Source: Myrica gale (lineage: Eukaryota > Streptophyta > Magnoliopsida > Fagales > Myricaceae). Taken from it: a stretch of 64,000 nucleotides of DNA. The number at the start of each line of letters is the position of its first letter. Positions within the stretch are counted from its first letter, which is position 1. The position numbers and the translations under genes were made by a program. The DNA is taken from positions 18,747,752 to 18,811,751 of the forward strand of contig OZ005619.1 in assembly GCA_963930655.1 (NCBI GenBank), in the 5' to 3' direction. Below the pieces are notes generated by a model. The model saw only the letters and a program-made list of their open reading frames with translations. It did no database searches and was not told the DNA's origin. Below, piece after piece: positions 11,435 through 23,625 of this stretch.

Positions 11435-12748
11435 GTTAACATGCCTAAAATGTTGTCGGCAACAATAAAAACTGCAGATGAAAGGTTATCTTGAGGAGGC
11501 TAATAAGGTACATAATATAAACTAAGAGCAACTCCATTATCATGACTTAAATTGGTTTGTTGATAAGGCTATAAGGTCTGTTGTCACCTAAATTTAAAAC
11601 TAATTAAGGATTTATAAATTAATAATTATTAATTAAAGGAAGACAACAAGCTTTTCGTACTGCTTGTATATATGCTGAAAAGACAGTAGGATTCATCAGC
11701 AAATCGATAAAAAAGGTTCTGATCTGTAGGTCAAATCAGCATGCATTGTTATTCATTTATTTGTTCGTTGTCAAACGCATAAAGTTAATTCATTGATAAG
11801 TCTTTTACTGGTGTATATTCATGGTCGTACGTTACATATTGGTCTCGAAGTTTTACACATTATTTTTAATTGGCAGTTTAGACCACTAGCGTCGGACCAC
11901 TAGTATCGGACCACAATAAACCATTTTAAAGTTAGACCACTACCGTCAGACCACATATCTTAAACAATCACACTTTCGAGTGTCACATCATACAAACAAA
12001 AATCATCAAAATTTCTCTCTCTTTACTCTCACTGTCGCAACAAATATATAAATACAAACAACAATCTACAGACAAGAAACATCAAGAGGAGCCACCCAAG
12101 GAAAAGGACAGAATAAAAAGTTTAAAATCAAGCTAAACAGATACTTTTGAAACTCACCAAGGAAAAGAAAAGAATAACTTTGAAGCAGAGACAATGGGAG
12201 CCTTCTAACACTTTCTGGTTTTGTTTAGGAATTCGGAGGTTGGATATTTCAAAATGAGATTTGAAATGGAGGATTTGGGAATAAAATGGCCGAAAACACT
12301 CGTTCTTACCGCAGTGGTCACAGTTAAATTATAGTGGTCCGAACGGTACAGATGTGGGGACAAAAAAAACGCGCCTGACTGTAGCTTAGCCGAGCCTACG
12401 ACAGAGAGACCTCATTAAATGACGTGGCAGTCTCTCTGTCAAACATTTCATGGGACTCAATCCAAACCGTGAGTCTGGATGCGTCTGGACCTGTACGGTC
12501 TAGAATGAATCCAAATCCTATAAAAAAAATACCTCTCTCGTAATTTGAAATGAACATTATTTACTACTAAAGTTGAATACTTGTTTTTTTCTTCTCTTTA
12601 TAGGCGAAAGTATACGAAAAAGCATGAAATATATCAGGCTGGATCGTACTAGATGGGGAGAGGGGAAGGAGGAAAAAAGGGTGAGATCAAGATGGGAAAG
12701 CTTTCTGCAGCGAGTTGGAAGAGGTCCTATTTGAAAATCCTTGGACAA

Positions 12749-12766
12749 ATTTTTTTTTTTCTAAGC
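12749..12766 (-). mobile_element. 18-bp retroposition scar (poly-A tail only) with 14-bp target duplication
   Basis: The insert attttttttttttctaagc, written on the plus strand here as a T-run plus ctaagc, sits between two identical 14-bp copies of aaatccttggacaa at 12735-12748 and 12767-12780. Its sequence equals the 3' end of the retroposon family at 7127 and 60932. It looks like an extremely 5'-truncated target-primed insertion. Confidence 0.75.
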
Positions 12767-12814
12767 AAATCCTTGGACAATTGCTTGTACTCTTGGGTTG
12801 CATTAAGGAGAAGA

Positions 12815-12975
12815 GTCTATGGAACGTCGGCAACACACGTGTTGGGCCGGGCGTGCGCCTGAGATTGATTTTGTTCTGCGGAGTCAGAGCGTGTATCTTT
12901 GGGGCAAATTGTCAGGACCTTAAATTTTTTTTTCTTTCTGTGCAATGGCCTTAGAATATTGATAACTAAATTATA
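12815..12975 (+). pseudogene. Fragment of a second EDGP-like gene
   Basis: The stretch around 12825-12905 (cacacgtgttgggccg, cagattgattttgt-like and atctttgggtcaaatt-like segments) matches 6425-6515 of the intact EDGP-like gene. The following 12942-13000 matches the 3' flank of that gene at 6815-6870. Most of the coding sequence is lost and no usable frame remains. Colinear similarity continues to about 14345, so this is the remnant of a tandem duplication. Confidence 0.75.
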
Positions 12976-12999
12976 CAACGTACTTGACTTTGGATATTT

Positions 13000-13165
13000 A
13001 AGGGGAGCGTTCGTTTGTCAAAATCTTTAAAATTTTGGAAATTTTTATTTTATTGGAGTGTGTAAAAAATTGAGTGTATATGTGTAAAAATTAGAAATTT
13101 TAGAGTGTATTTATTTTGCTGAAAATTTTTATACCCAAAATTTCGGGAAGTAGAACACCACCTTG
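13000..13165. mobile_element. AT-rich MITE-like repeat
   Basis: The stretch resembles the arms of the foldback repeat at 27817-28200: it shares gtttgtcaaaat, a run close to tggagtgtgtttattttgctgaaaattttta, and a final cccaaaatttcggg. It has no coding potential. Confidence 0.45.
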
Positions 13166-13434
13166 GTTGTTAAATGATTTTTGTCAAGGGGCCGGGGCCG
13201 GGGCCCTTATATATACACTTCTTCGCACTATATGGCAGCCTACCAAGCAGAAGCGGAGGTTCGAGAAATCCAGATGACGCAATTATGTTATTTTATGCAG
13301 AACCAAACGAACAAGTAAATAAGATCAGAAGGCTCTCTGCCACATATATGCTGTTGGTGGGCGTCGAATGACCATAAAAATGATCAATCAATGCGTGAAT
13401 GTCATCTTGACTGATCTCGAACACATATTGTATG

Positions 13435-13765
13435 TTTCTGACTCTCAAGGTGATGTTCGTTTTGAGAAAAAATGTAGGATTTTAGATAAGTTGTGAATTT
13501 TTATGTTGAATAGTGTTTTATTGGTGTTTGTGTAAAGTGGAGAGAGAAATGATTTGATGTAATTGTTTAATAAAAAAGTATTGGAGTTATGTGAAAAAGT
13601 ATAGAGAGAGAAAATTTATGTTGAATAAAAAATTAAAAAGTTGTTGGAGATTGTGTAAAATGTATTGATTTTTGTGTTTGAATTCTGAATATGTTCGGTG
13701 GTAGAATTGTGAATATACTTAGAATCCTGAAAAAATGGTGAAAACGAACATACCCCAAGAGCTTT
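13435..13765. mobile_element. AT-rich MITE with gatgttcgtttt / aaaacgaacat ends
   Basis: The left end reads ggtgatgttcgttttgag and the right end ggtgaaaacgaacatacccc, an imperfect inverted pair. The interior is AT-rich and related to copies at 17580 and 55255. No coding potential is seen. Confidence 0.5.
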
Positions 13766-14482
13766 TGCTTTGTTTTCTGTTTGTGTTTCAGGTGTTGCAC
13801 ACAAGGCTTGGTTTTCGCTTTTTGTTGAGTCTCATATTCTCGTTCTGTGCAAAAACAAATTATACAAAATCGTGCAAAGTCTGGGATACAATTTCTTGCG
13901 AAAGAGAAAAAGAAAAGGGCACTATAAATTCAAATTAATTAGGAGCAGTGATGCATAAGATCTGGTGTTGGTAAGACCGACCTCCCTTTCGGATATATTA
14001 CATGGCCAAGAACCAGAATTCTTCAGTGTACATAATAATTAGTGAAAAAAATGCTTGGAGAAGAGTGAAGAAGGACCAGGCCGGGGGCTCAAAACAAGTC
14101 AAAATTGTTGGGGAAAAGATGGTTGAGTTATTATATTAAGGCAGTTAAGAAGCACAGAAGAACTCTTTTCCACTTTCTTGGAAGAGACAGACACGTGAAT
14201 TGTGTTGCAACCCAATTCTAAATGTCACTCAAACTTCAACCCTCCAAAAGAGCCATAACTGTGTGAGCAACAAACAACTCTACTATATTAAACCCCCCAC
14301 CTTGCTATATTCGTGCTATCTCATAGCTAGAATGTAATTAACTAACTTAAATATTATATTCTACATGTTCTTTGCACCTTTTTAGCTTTCTGAAAGACAT
14401 GAAAGAGACCTGAGTTGATGGCTTGTTTAAAGTTACAAAACTCCGGGTTTCTTCTTTGAAAATGCATTGAGAAAATTTAGTC

Positions 14483-16328
14483 ATGAAAAGCTTGTTCGAA
14501 GAGCCACCTCCTGTCGTTCCAAACAAATCATCGACCAGCATCAGACCCAAAGATGATCGAGAAATGGGCTCAAATGACTTGTCAGAGAGTGTAGATGCCT
14601 TGAACGAGTCAGCCTTGACGTGCTTTCCTCGAGGGATGGATCTAAATCTTGGACGAGTGGTAAGAGAGCCTCTTGATTCTCTTATGAGCTTAGTATGATC
14701 CCCACTTGATTTCCTGACCATGCTTGTGATCTGATTTCAAAACAAATACCGATCCGGCAATGCTTCTGCTCTTATAGTGATTTAACTACGCCCTACAAAT
14801 CCAATCCGATGGGATTTTAGATTTTAAACATACGAGCTTTCAAGGTGTTGGGTCGCAAGGGAAAATCAAGTATACGTGCTCGCTTGAGCAGCAACTTCTG
14901 ACAAGTGAGTGAACATCTTGTATTATGGATCCTAAGGGTTGAGTCAACCAACAACAAGGCAGAGAGGAGCTGACCTTTTAAAAAAAACAAGCCTAAAGGG
15001 GCCTACAAAACATTGTCAGACATCTGGAATTCAGGAGATGCTAGAATGGAACTGTTGTAATCGTAGTTTAGTGTATTGTATCAATCGACAATGTGGGTAA
15101 CTTCCATGTCCTAAAGCACGGAAATGCTTTAAATCAGTTCCAAATATTCCCAATTTCAATATGTTCATCAAGCAATCAAAGCAAGAAGGTTAGGAACTGT
15201 CTAGAGCTTTTAGCAGAAACATATACAGTTTTATCTAAAAAAGCTTGATCGGAAGACCCTTCTTCCTTCCTTGGAGCTGCTTCCTAAAACTTCTACTCGA
15301 TCATTTTCTGTAGATATTGTGGGAATAAACCGTAACTTTCATATCTGTGCAGGTTTTAGCTGAGATGGTAGGGACTTTCATTTTGATTTTTGCGGTATGC
15401 GGCATCGTAGCATGCACCCAGCTGGTGAAAGGCGAAATAGGTCTTTTGGAGTATGCAGCTACAGCAGGATTGACAGTGGCCGTAGTGATTTTCTCTGTAG
15501 GCCCTATCTCCTCTGCGCACGTTAATCCTGCTGTCACAATAGCTTTTGCTACCTTTGGCCATTTTCCATGGTCCAAGGTATAAAATTTTCCGACTCTGGT
15601 CTTTGGGGTTGTTTACGTATTGAATTCGAAGCTCCTGACTGTGCTACTCTGTACCAGGTTCCGATTTACATAATTGCACAAACGTTAGGTTCTGTGTTGG
15701 CAACATATATTGGACAGTCCGTCTATGGCGTCCAATCAGAAGTTATGACCACCCGGCCACTCCATAGCTGCAGTTCTGCCTTCTGGGTGGAGCTTATTGC
15801 CACTTTTATCATCATGTTTCTAGTTGCATCATTGACGCACCACGACCAATCTGTAAGGCTTTGGATTCTTCAACCTGTAAGAATCAGCTCTATCGAAGAG
15901 TTACAATATCCCATCAGCTAAATTTGAAGTACTTTTGATTTTTGCAGATAGGCCAGTTGTCTGGCTTTGTCGTTGGAATAGCCATTGGACTAGCTGTGTT
16001 AATCACAGGGTGGGTAAAAACTCCATAAATGTCTGCAATTGCTAAGAAAATTCTCTGTTCTCTTACCTACACCACGTTCCTCATATGTATTTCTCTGGGT
16101 TTGCATTGTAGGCCTGTTTCAGGAGGATCAATGAATCCTGCAAGGTCGTTAGGGCCTGCAATCATTTCAGGGAAGTTCACAGACGTATGGATATATGTAA
16201 CAGCCCCAACCATTGGAGCTGTGGCAGGAGCTCTTCTGGATTATGTCCTACATCTTCAACCCCGGTCACGCAGTCCCACTTCCCAAACTAGTCTAATTGG
16301 TCATGGCTCGGCCTATGGTTCAAATTAG
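14483..16328 (+). CDS. Nodulin-26-like intrinsic protein, NIP7 type (aquaporin)
   Basis: Five exons (14483-14659, 15353-15577, 15658-15852, 15948-16009, 16112-16328) join in frame at GT-AG introns to give 291 residues. The protein is a six-helix membrane channel with both pore motifs intact, HVNPAVT (NPA 117-119) and SGGSMNPARS (NPA 228-230). It aligns best, from memory, with Arabidopsis NIP7;1, a boric acid and glycerol channel of pollen and anthers: GLLEYAATAGL, FPWSKVP and AQTLGS are shared. Tyr93 corresponds to the NIP7;1 tyrosine reported to gate the pore. The family's GHISGAH stretch is GPISSAH here. Exon 1 carries the soluble N-terminus ending MDLNLGRV. Confidence 0.92.
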
Positions 16329-16329
16329 A

Positions 16330-17579
16330 GCAGATGAAAAACGTATCTGGATTAGAATTAGAACTATTTTATGGACGATGGTTTTAACCAATCAAGGAGG
16401 AAGCAGCCGATCAGCCACATGCCACTTGCCAGAACATGTTAACATATTTACTTTACTTTCTTGCTTATATTTTATTTCTAAGGGGGATGAGATTCTAGTA
16501 GACACCATTCAGCCCTGCATGCTTTGAGAGGAACAATTTCAGTTGGTTACTGAGAATTTGAAATACATTTTGAGTACCGCGATATTTCTTCTTTGGTCTT
16601 TGTTCTTGCCCATGTTTGATGCTCAATCGGAATTATCTGCCTTTAACTCTAGGGCAAAAGTAATTTCCGGACAAGATCGAACCTAAATACCGGTCCACCG
16701 GATATCCCGTTAATCAGAGAACCTAGCGAGTTGAAGACTCGGACGTTTTCAGATCAAATTCTAGTTAGGTATCCTCACTTACAGAGAATAAGTCAATATT
16801 TAGGGCATCTTCTTTTGCAAAATTATTTTAGAATATAAATGTATTCAACAAATTTGCAAAACGAACATCCAAAATATAAAAAATTCATATACAAATTACA
16901 TCAATATATTTGACATAATCTTCAACAACTTTTCACACAAACTCCAGTACCTTTTCAAAAAAAAATTATAACAAATCTTCTCTCTGTACTTTTTCACCTA
17001 ACTTCAATATATTTTTATTAAACAATTGTATCAAATTATCTATCTTTACACCTTTTTACAAACTCCAACAAAAATTAAATATTTTTAAAACTTTTCATTA
17101 TTTTTTTCCTAAAAAATTATAAAACTCCGATCTACATAAATATTCACAATTCTATCAAAATATTATAATTTTTTAGAAAACTAACATCCCTTGACCTCGG
17201 GTAAGTTACGTAATATAATTTTTGAGGGTGAAAATACAAAAACTTATAAAAAAATTTGGGGACTGGGACTAGGGCTAGGGCCATGGCTGATGGACCCTGG
17301 CTCCCTGTAGTTCCGTCCCTGCTGGAGGGCGGGTGTGTACAAGGAATTTTACCATGCTTTCCTTAGTCGTTTGTTTGTAAAATTTTATTTAAATTTTAAT
17401 AAAATTTTGTGTTAATGTTAAAAGAGATGTGTTATTAGAATCGGTGAATTTGAGATAAAAGTAAAAATAAAATTTTAAAGTGTGTTTGTAAAAGTAAAAT
17501 TTTAATAAAATTTATTAAAATTTTTGTTTAGCAAACGTTATGGCGAATATTTCTCTAGTAGTTACCTGGAAAACGAGAT
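16330..17579. other. Intergenic region with AT-rich repeats
   Basis: There is no gene. From about 16795 to 17195 the sequence is AT-rich with loosely inverted ends (agggcatcttcttttgc and actaacatcccttga), probably an old MITE. Around 17370-17530 aaaattttaataaaattt motifs recur. I see nothing else. Confidence 0.4.
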
Positions 17580-18170
17580 TAAGGGTATGTCCGTTTTGGT
17601 GAAATTTTTAGAATTCTAAATGTTTTGAGAATTTTTAGGTGATATTTGAGCCTTATTGATATGTGTGTATAAGGTGATAACTTGTATTTATGTGTGTAAA
17701 AAAATGTAATAATGAGTTGTATTAGAATGTATATTTTTATAAGGCTTAAATGCTCCCATGCCCCTGGGGTATGCGAAAATAACAAATATGCCCCTGAGGT
17801 AAACAAAGTCATTTTCATACCCCTGAGGTAGTATACATTCTGGTGGGCTCCCTTTGTCGCTCGGGGGTTCCCCCTGTTTTTTTTTTCAAAAATGACAGGT
17901 GTCGACGTGTGATTGGTGCTGACGTGTCGAATTTTGACACGTCAGCATTTACCGTTAGTGTTTCAAAAGGCACATAACGGAAGTGTATATTTGCTCCGGA
18001 ATGTATACCTCAGGGGTATAAAAATGAATTTGTTTACCTCATGGACATATTTGCTATTTTCGCATACCCCAGGGGCATGAGGTGCATTTAAGCCTTTTTA
18101 TAATGTTGAGATTGTAATGTTAAAAAGTAAGATGTAAATACTAAAAAAATGTTGAAAGGGAACATGCCCT
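17580..18170. mobile_element. AT-rich MITE split by a Mutator-type MITE
   Basis: The outer parts (17580-17733 and 18104-18170) together match the uninterrupted copy at 55255-55470: aatgagttgtattagaatgt is followed in the other copy directly by tgttgagattgta. The ends are ggtatgtccgttttgg and gggaacatgccc. The block between them is a later insertion. Confidence 0.65.
17743..18094. mobile_element. 352-bp Mutator-type MITE with 9-bp target duplication
   Basis: Terminal inverted repeats of more than 90 bp start ggcttaaatgctcccatgcc and end ggggcatgaggtgcatttaagcc. Perfect 9-bp copies of tttttataa flank the element at 17734-17742 and 18095-18103. The interior is non-coding. Confidence 0.88.
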
Positions 18171-18725
18171 AAGAGCATTATTAGCAGCTTATTCATATTT
18201 GGATCTCTACTTTAACCAATAAGTATTCTCTATTTTAACTATCAACTTTTTAAAAACATCCCCAACAGCTTCTCTATTCTAACCATCTACTTTTTACTAT
18301 TCTATTAAAATATTATTTTTTTAAAATTTCTCTAATATTTTTTTAGCATTTATATTTTTGAATATTCATTTTATAGTATCTTATCCTAAAAAATTGAATT
18401 TTTTAATTTTTGTCTTTTTCTAATGGTCGGATTTTTTTTAATTTGTCTTATCATAATAGTGATAAAATATTAAGAGAAATAAATATTACTATTTAAATAT
18501 AGAATAAAAGAGGAAAAAAAAAGAGTAAAAAATATTATTATTTTAATATAGAGAAGTGAACAGTGGTTCTCTAAAAATAGAAAACCACTGTTCATTTGTT
18601 AAATTTTTTTGTTAACTTTTGTTAAAATAGATAAGCTGCAAAAGTCTTATTTTGAACTATTTGGTTAAATTGTTTCTCTATTCTAGTTAAAAAGCTAGAA
18701 TAGAGAAGTTACTAATAATGCTCTT
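18171..18725. mobile_element. MITE with aagagcattattag ends
   Basis: The left end aagagcattattagcagctt and the right end agttactaataatgctctt are inverted copies. The arms carry further paired sequence such as cttctctattctagc. The superfamily is unclear because no clean target duplication is seen. Confidence 0.55.
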
Positions 18726-19151
18726 CGCATGCACAATTAAAATTCGATCAATTTTTAGGGTAAAAACAGAAAACTGCTGTGGCGGATATTTTTCCATCGG
18801 GCACTCTGTGCATGCGCCGTTTTGAAGTAAGACAGATTAATTAAACATGTAAAGGAAACGGCAAAAGAATGGGCCCAGCTAAATGGTGAAGGTACGCGCC
18901 GCATCCTGAAGGGGTCAAACCCAAGCAGCCCATGTGGCAGGCTGGCAGCCCAGTAAGAAGAACGGGAAAAGACACGTAGTTTTGTTCCAATTGCCTTACC
19001 CCGCCCGCAGCTTCTCACTTTCTCTACTAGTAACGCGACTTTCCAGTGCTGAAACTCTTGATTCGTCGTAGAAGGTCAAATTCCGACCTAATCACTGACA
19101 GAGAGGGAGATAGAGAGAGATTGAGTTTGGTGAAGAAGGTGGTGGGGGAAA

Positions 19152-22100
19152 ATGCACTCTTTTGGGTACAGAGCGAACGCTCTTCTAACGCTGGGGGTGA
19201 CGGTACTGGCCCTAATGTGCGCCATGGCCTCTCTTTCTGATAACATCAATGCCCCCTCTCCCTCGGCCAATGTCCAGGTCACCCTCTCTCTCATCCTTCG
19301 TTTATTTATTTATTGTTATTTTTACGGGTTATTTCTGATTCTCGGCCTTTGTCCTGGAATTTTAGGTGCTAAACGTTAATTGGTTTCAGAAGCAATCCAA
19401 GGGAAACGACGAGGTATCACTTTTATGTAAAATTGTGCTCTTTTTTTCTTCAGATGTTCTTGATTTTATAGGTATATGCTTTAGGCGTTGGATTGTACAG
19501 AATTTAAGTTTCGTGTATCATGCATGACTTATATATGCTCTTGCTTATGACTCCAAGGCGAAAGTCCCATTCTTTCATAGGGAATGGCAATGGAATTTAG
19601 GTTGCATGGTCGATCGCAGATTATTTCGTATGCCTTTAGCTATAATTATTTGGGTATTTCGTAGAAGCATTTGGAAACAAAGGAGTCTCGGAAGATAAAT
19701 GAATTCACGGAAAAATTCGAATGGTAACGTTGATTTTCATAGTCTAGGATATCGAATTACAGCAACATAATATAACGGGAATTGTTGTATAGATGGTAAC
19801 ATTTTCCTATGATTATATATTGATTATGGTAATGCTGTCTCTATTTCTGAAGATATTATTGCATTGGAATGATTTCATGTGTGTCTCACGTTATTAGTTG
19901 GCACGTGTGTGTGTGCGCGTGCGTGTTTGATACTTTCTGACTTACTGAACTTTGTCTTTACAGGTAAGCTTGACATTGAATATCTCAGCAGACTTGCAGT
20001 CGATGTTCACTTGGAACACGAAACAGGTATGCGAATAAACCGTCATACATGATTGCTAGTTTTATTGTGTCTGGTGTATCAATAAAAAATTAAGCATGCT
20101 TGCAGTTTATATTTTGTCTACCGTTAGGTGTGCAATCGAACTTCTAGATTGACTCATTTTGTCGGAGCTTCTAGGATCTCCTTCATTTGTATTTGAGGTG
20201 TTCATGGAAAACCTTCTTTGCATCTAAGACCTTTATACTATGACTGTTGTTAACTCAATAGAAGAGTGTTAGTGATTCAATTTTAAATGGCTTAATATAA
20301 CATGTTATGCCTTTGCTATAATTTCCTCAGGCAAAATCATTAGATTAGTTTAAATGTTTGTTTCAATCATTGTTGGTCAATTTCAGACTGTCTCAACTCC
20401 TAAAAAATATATGGATTAGCTGTTCATGAAGATGTAAATATGCTTTTTGTTTATGGTATCCAGTAACATTATATGCTTACATCCCCTCAAATGCAGTTGA
20501 TATCTATGCTTTAAATATAAAATGTTTTATTGCAAGGTTGAAGTGTTCAATGTTTAGTTCCGTCTTAACGGACCTCAATTTCTGCTCAAAGCTTCTATTT
20601 TTCTGCAACCCATCATTTTCTTCGTTTACTAATTATCTGGTGAGTCTAATAAGTGTTGCTATTTGTAGTTTATCTCACTTTTGCTTTAACGCTGCAGGTC
20701 TTTGTCTTCCTAGCAGCTGAATATGAAACCACAAAGAATTCTCTAAATCAGGTATTTTCTAGTGCAGTATGATGAATGCATGGAAGGGGTGACATACATT
20801 TGAGCGGGCAGAGTTGCCCCGCTGACATTTCTAATGAACTTAGCGGGTAGTTCAAAATATTAGAAAAGAACTTAGTGTTAGTCAGATATTTTCAAGACTG
20901 AATTTCAGATGACATGAAAGTACAACGGTGGTATTTTCGTGTTCTGTACTTGCTTTTGTTTCTATAAACTGGATGCTTAGTATGTATGTTGCTTGATACT
21001 TTGACTAGGACAATTCTACAAGATTTGTGTCGTTTTTTGAAGTATATTTTTCCTCTTTGTGGAGACATACTTTTGGATTATAACTTTGTTTACTTGCTTG
21101 GTACTGCTATTTGTAAAATTGGGTTCTAATGGGAAACAAATAGCAGTCTTCTTCAGTAGTACTTTTCCTGTGTATCACTTTTTTTTCTAACTAATCAGCT
21201 TTCAAGAACATAGCTGCCAACTTCCAAGTTGCCTAAAGAATTGTCCTCTAATAATGAGCCACTGATTTTGCCTATATTTGCTCATGGCACATCTTCTGCA
21301 AGTGTTTTGCTGCTCTTGATCGAGTGATCTGCTAGACATTAAACCATGGATGCAGTGCCAGAGTAAATTTCCACTTGGGATGGAGAACATCAAACTCTCT
21401 CTACAAGGGAGAGTGTGAAACCTTATCATTCATAAGAGTTTTGACAGTTTTCAGTCCAATTATTCCCTCCTTTCTGCACAAATGCCTTAAATCTTCACCA
21501 GTGGATTCCTCATCTCGCTTCAAGTGCTCACCTGCCATTGGTTGTTTTGCACTAGGATATAAAAATCAATTTCAGACCCCAGCATGACTCTGCACTGACA
21601 CCATTCAGTGGGGGTGCATTTTAATGTCCAAGGTGCATGCTTTTTTATTTGATCAATCTTCAATGTATAAGTTGCCCTTAAAAGCAACGAATTTAGCATT
21701 GAATTAGAAGGGCAAAATGGTTCCTGTCCCTCCACAAATGTAGCACATAAGACTGGCTAGATATCATTCTTTGAAGTTATTTCTCGAGCATGCTTCGCTG
21801 TCAATTGGCTTAATTCGGTCCCTTGGCAACAAATTTGGTGGTTTGACTGGATTGTACTGATGTGGAACAGGTTTCCCTTTGGGATGGTATTATACCATCT
21901 AAAGAACATGCAAAGTTTTCAATTCATACCACAAACAAGTACCGCTTTACTGATCAGGTAAGCCTTCTCTTTGATTTATCTCTACCTCTTTTCCTAGTAT
22001 TTGGCACTTTACATGTATGGACTAAGTGGCCTACGTAATAAGCATGCTTTGACTCCTTGTATCCATTTCGGATACCCATTTCTGAATTCATATCAACTCT

Positions 22101-22355
22101 TCATGTCATTTGGTGCTATCCAGACATGATTGTATATACAGTCCATTTTTACATATTTTCTCACATGGGGGAATTCTAGCTTTCTATCGTAAAGGGTTTG
22201 ACATTCGAGTCTTGGTCCTACTTTTTCAGGGAAGCAATCTTAGGGGTAAAGAGTTTAACCTGACTTTGCACTGGCATGTCATGCCCAAAACTGGCAAGAT
22301 GTTTGCAGACAAAATAGTGATGACAGGATACCGCATGCCAGAGGAATATAGATAA
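19152..22355 (+). CDS. SPCS3: Signal peptidase complex subunit 3 (SPC22/23)
   Basis: Six exons (19152-19277, 19366-19413, 19964-20026, 20698-20751, 21871-21957, 22230-22355) join in frame at GT-AG introns, all phase 0, giving 167 residues, the length I recall for plant homologues. The protein has one N-terminal membrane anchor (residues about 11-27), then a lumenal domain with motifs [29 protein letters not shown] and [19 protein letters not shown]. It is the accessory subunit of the ER signal peptidase complex, needed to position the catalytic subunit on secretory precursors. Nothing in the gene is broken. Confidence 0.95.
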
Positions 22356-22359
22356 GGAT

Positions 22360-23184
22360 GTCGATCTAAGAGTTTTGCCGTAACTATAACAATATGTCAC
22401 ATGAGGGATATTTGAGGTTGGCTCAACTTGAACAGAACTGAGAAATTAGTGACATTTTGTTTCCCTCTTTGAGGGGGCTTGTTTCCTTGTGAAGACCATC
22501 AAGTAGTTCATTCAACAATGAAAGGTTGTTACTAGTTAATGTTTTCTGTGATCCCCTTTTCTTTTGCTAATTTTCATGTTGTATTGGAACCTTCGTGATT
22601 TCTTGTCTGCTAATTCGTGTATTTTTCTAATGGAGCTCCTCCGTGGATGACCATCTATTGACCACCAAAAGTAGTTCATTCAACCATGTTGTTGAAGGAC
22701 TGATTTTGGTTCATGGGGGTATAATGGGCTACCTATGGCCCAAGAAGAGAGATGGAATCTCTATCGGCTTTGCGAGATGGGGCCTCATGTTAGCAAATTT
22801 CCCAAACCGACCATTATCCATAAAGTTCCCAAGTATATCACAATCAAACATTCGATTGGATTAAACACCAGATTCTGAGTCATCATAGCCGAATGGAATC
22901 CTTCATCTCCACATCACAGAAAATGACTAGCCGGCCTTGCCAATACGCATAAACGACGCAGTAAAGCAAAACGAGTCTTTTTCTTTTTTGGAACTAACAA
23001 ATCTTCGGACTTGTGGTCTCAAAATGTGGTTTTTATTTTTATTTTTGTGTTCAAGTTTAAACTTGATATTCCTTAGAATATAGAAAAGGCTGATGCTTCT
23101 CCAAAAGAAACCTTGTATTGTGCGAAATTTCTTTAGATTATGCTTTGCTCAAAAATTGTACCAAAAAGACCCTAAAAGGCAACA
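22360..23184. other. 3' flank of SPCS3 and intergenic region
   Basis: The first few hundred bases are presumably 3' UTR. Beyond that I see no gene, structured RNA or transposon end before the Pack-MULE. Confidence 0.4.
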
Positions 23185-23514
23185 AACAAAAAAGGCTAAA
23201 TTACTCCGCTAGTCCTTGGGGTTTTTGTGATTCCCAGTTTAGTCCTTGTGGTAAGTTTTGTCCTACAGTCATCATTGTGGTTTGGACCAATTCCTAATTT
23301 AGTCCTCCGTTAACTTAGATAACAGAAATTGATGACATGGCTAATTGATACCACATCAGATCGAATGACAAACAAACACGTGTTAAAAATTTCCAAATAA
23401 AAAACTTTCCAACAGAATATAACGTTGCACACTGACTCGACTCCCTTGGACCAAAATACCCAAATAAAAAATTTTCAAATAGATTTTCCTATTAACCTCT
23501 GCAACTCACCTTAC

Positions 23515-23625
23515 AGAAGCCATCATTGACTTGGAATCTCAAAACCCCAATAACACCCGCGCCTTTAATCGTCACCTCGGAGTAGATAAACTACAATCAT
23601 CATTGACTTGGAATCTCAAACACGA
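23515..23625. repeat. Short direct repeat inside the Pack-MULE
   Basis: The string catcattgacttggaatctc followed by aaa occurs at about 23521 and again at about 23599, 78-80 bp apart. It may be a scar of how the interior was assembled. Confidence 0.6.

Larger units (their letters stand above)
8519..12518 (-). mobile_element. 4.0-kb Mutator-like element with FAR1-type transposase relic
   Basis: The terminal inverted repeats are about 220 bp and well conserved, with weaker similarity to about 300 bp: the left end reads ggttttggattcag and the right end, on the minus strand, ggatttggattcatt. Perfect 9-bp copies of tataaaaaa flank it at 8510-8518 and 12519-12527; they are simple sequence but of the right length. 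Pieces of a FAR1/Jittery-class transposase lie on the minus strand between about 10745 and 9370. About 1.7 kb between the coding relic and the right terminal repeat is non-coding and includes a 242-bp tandem duplication. Confidence 0.8.
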
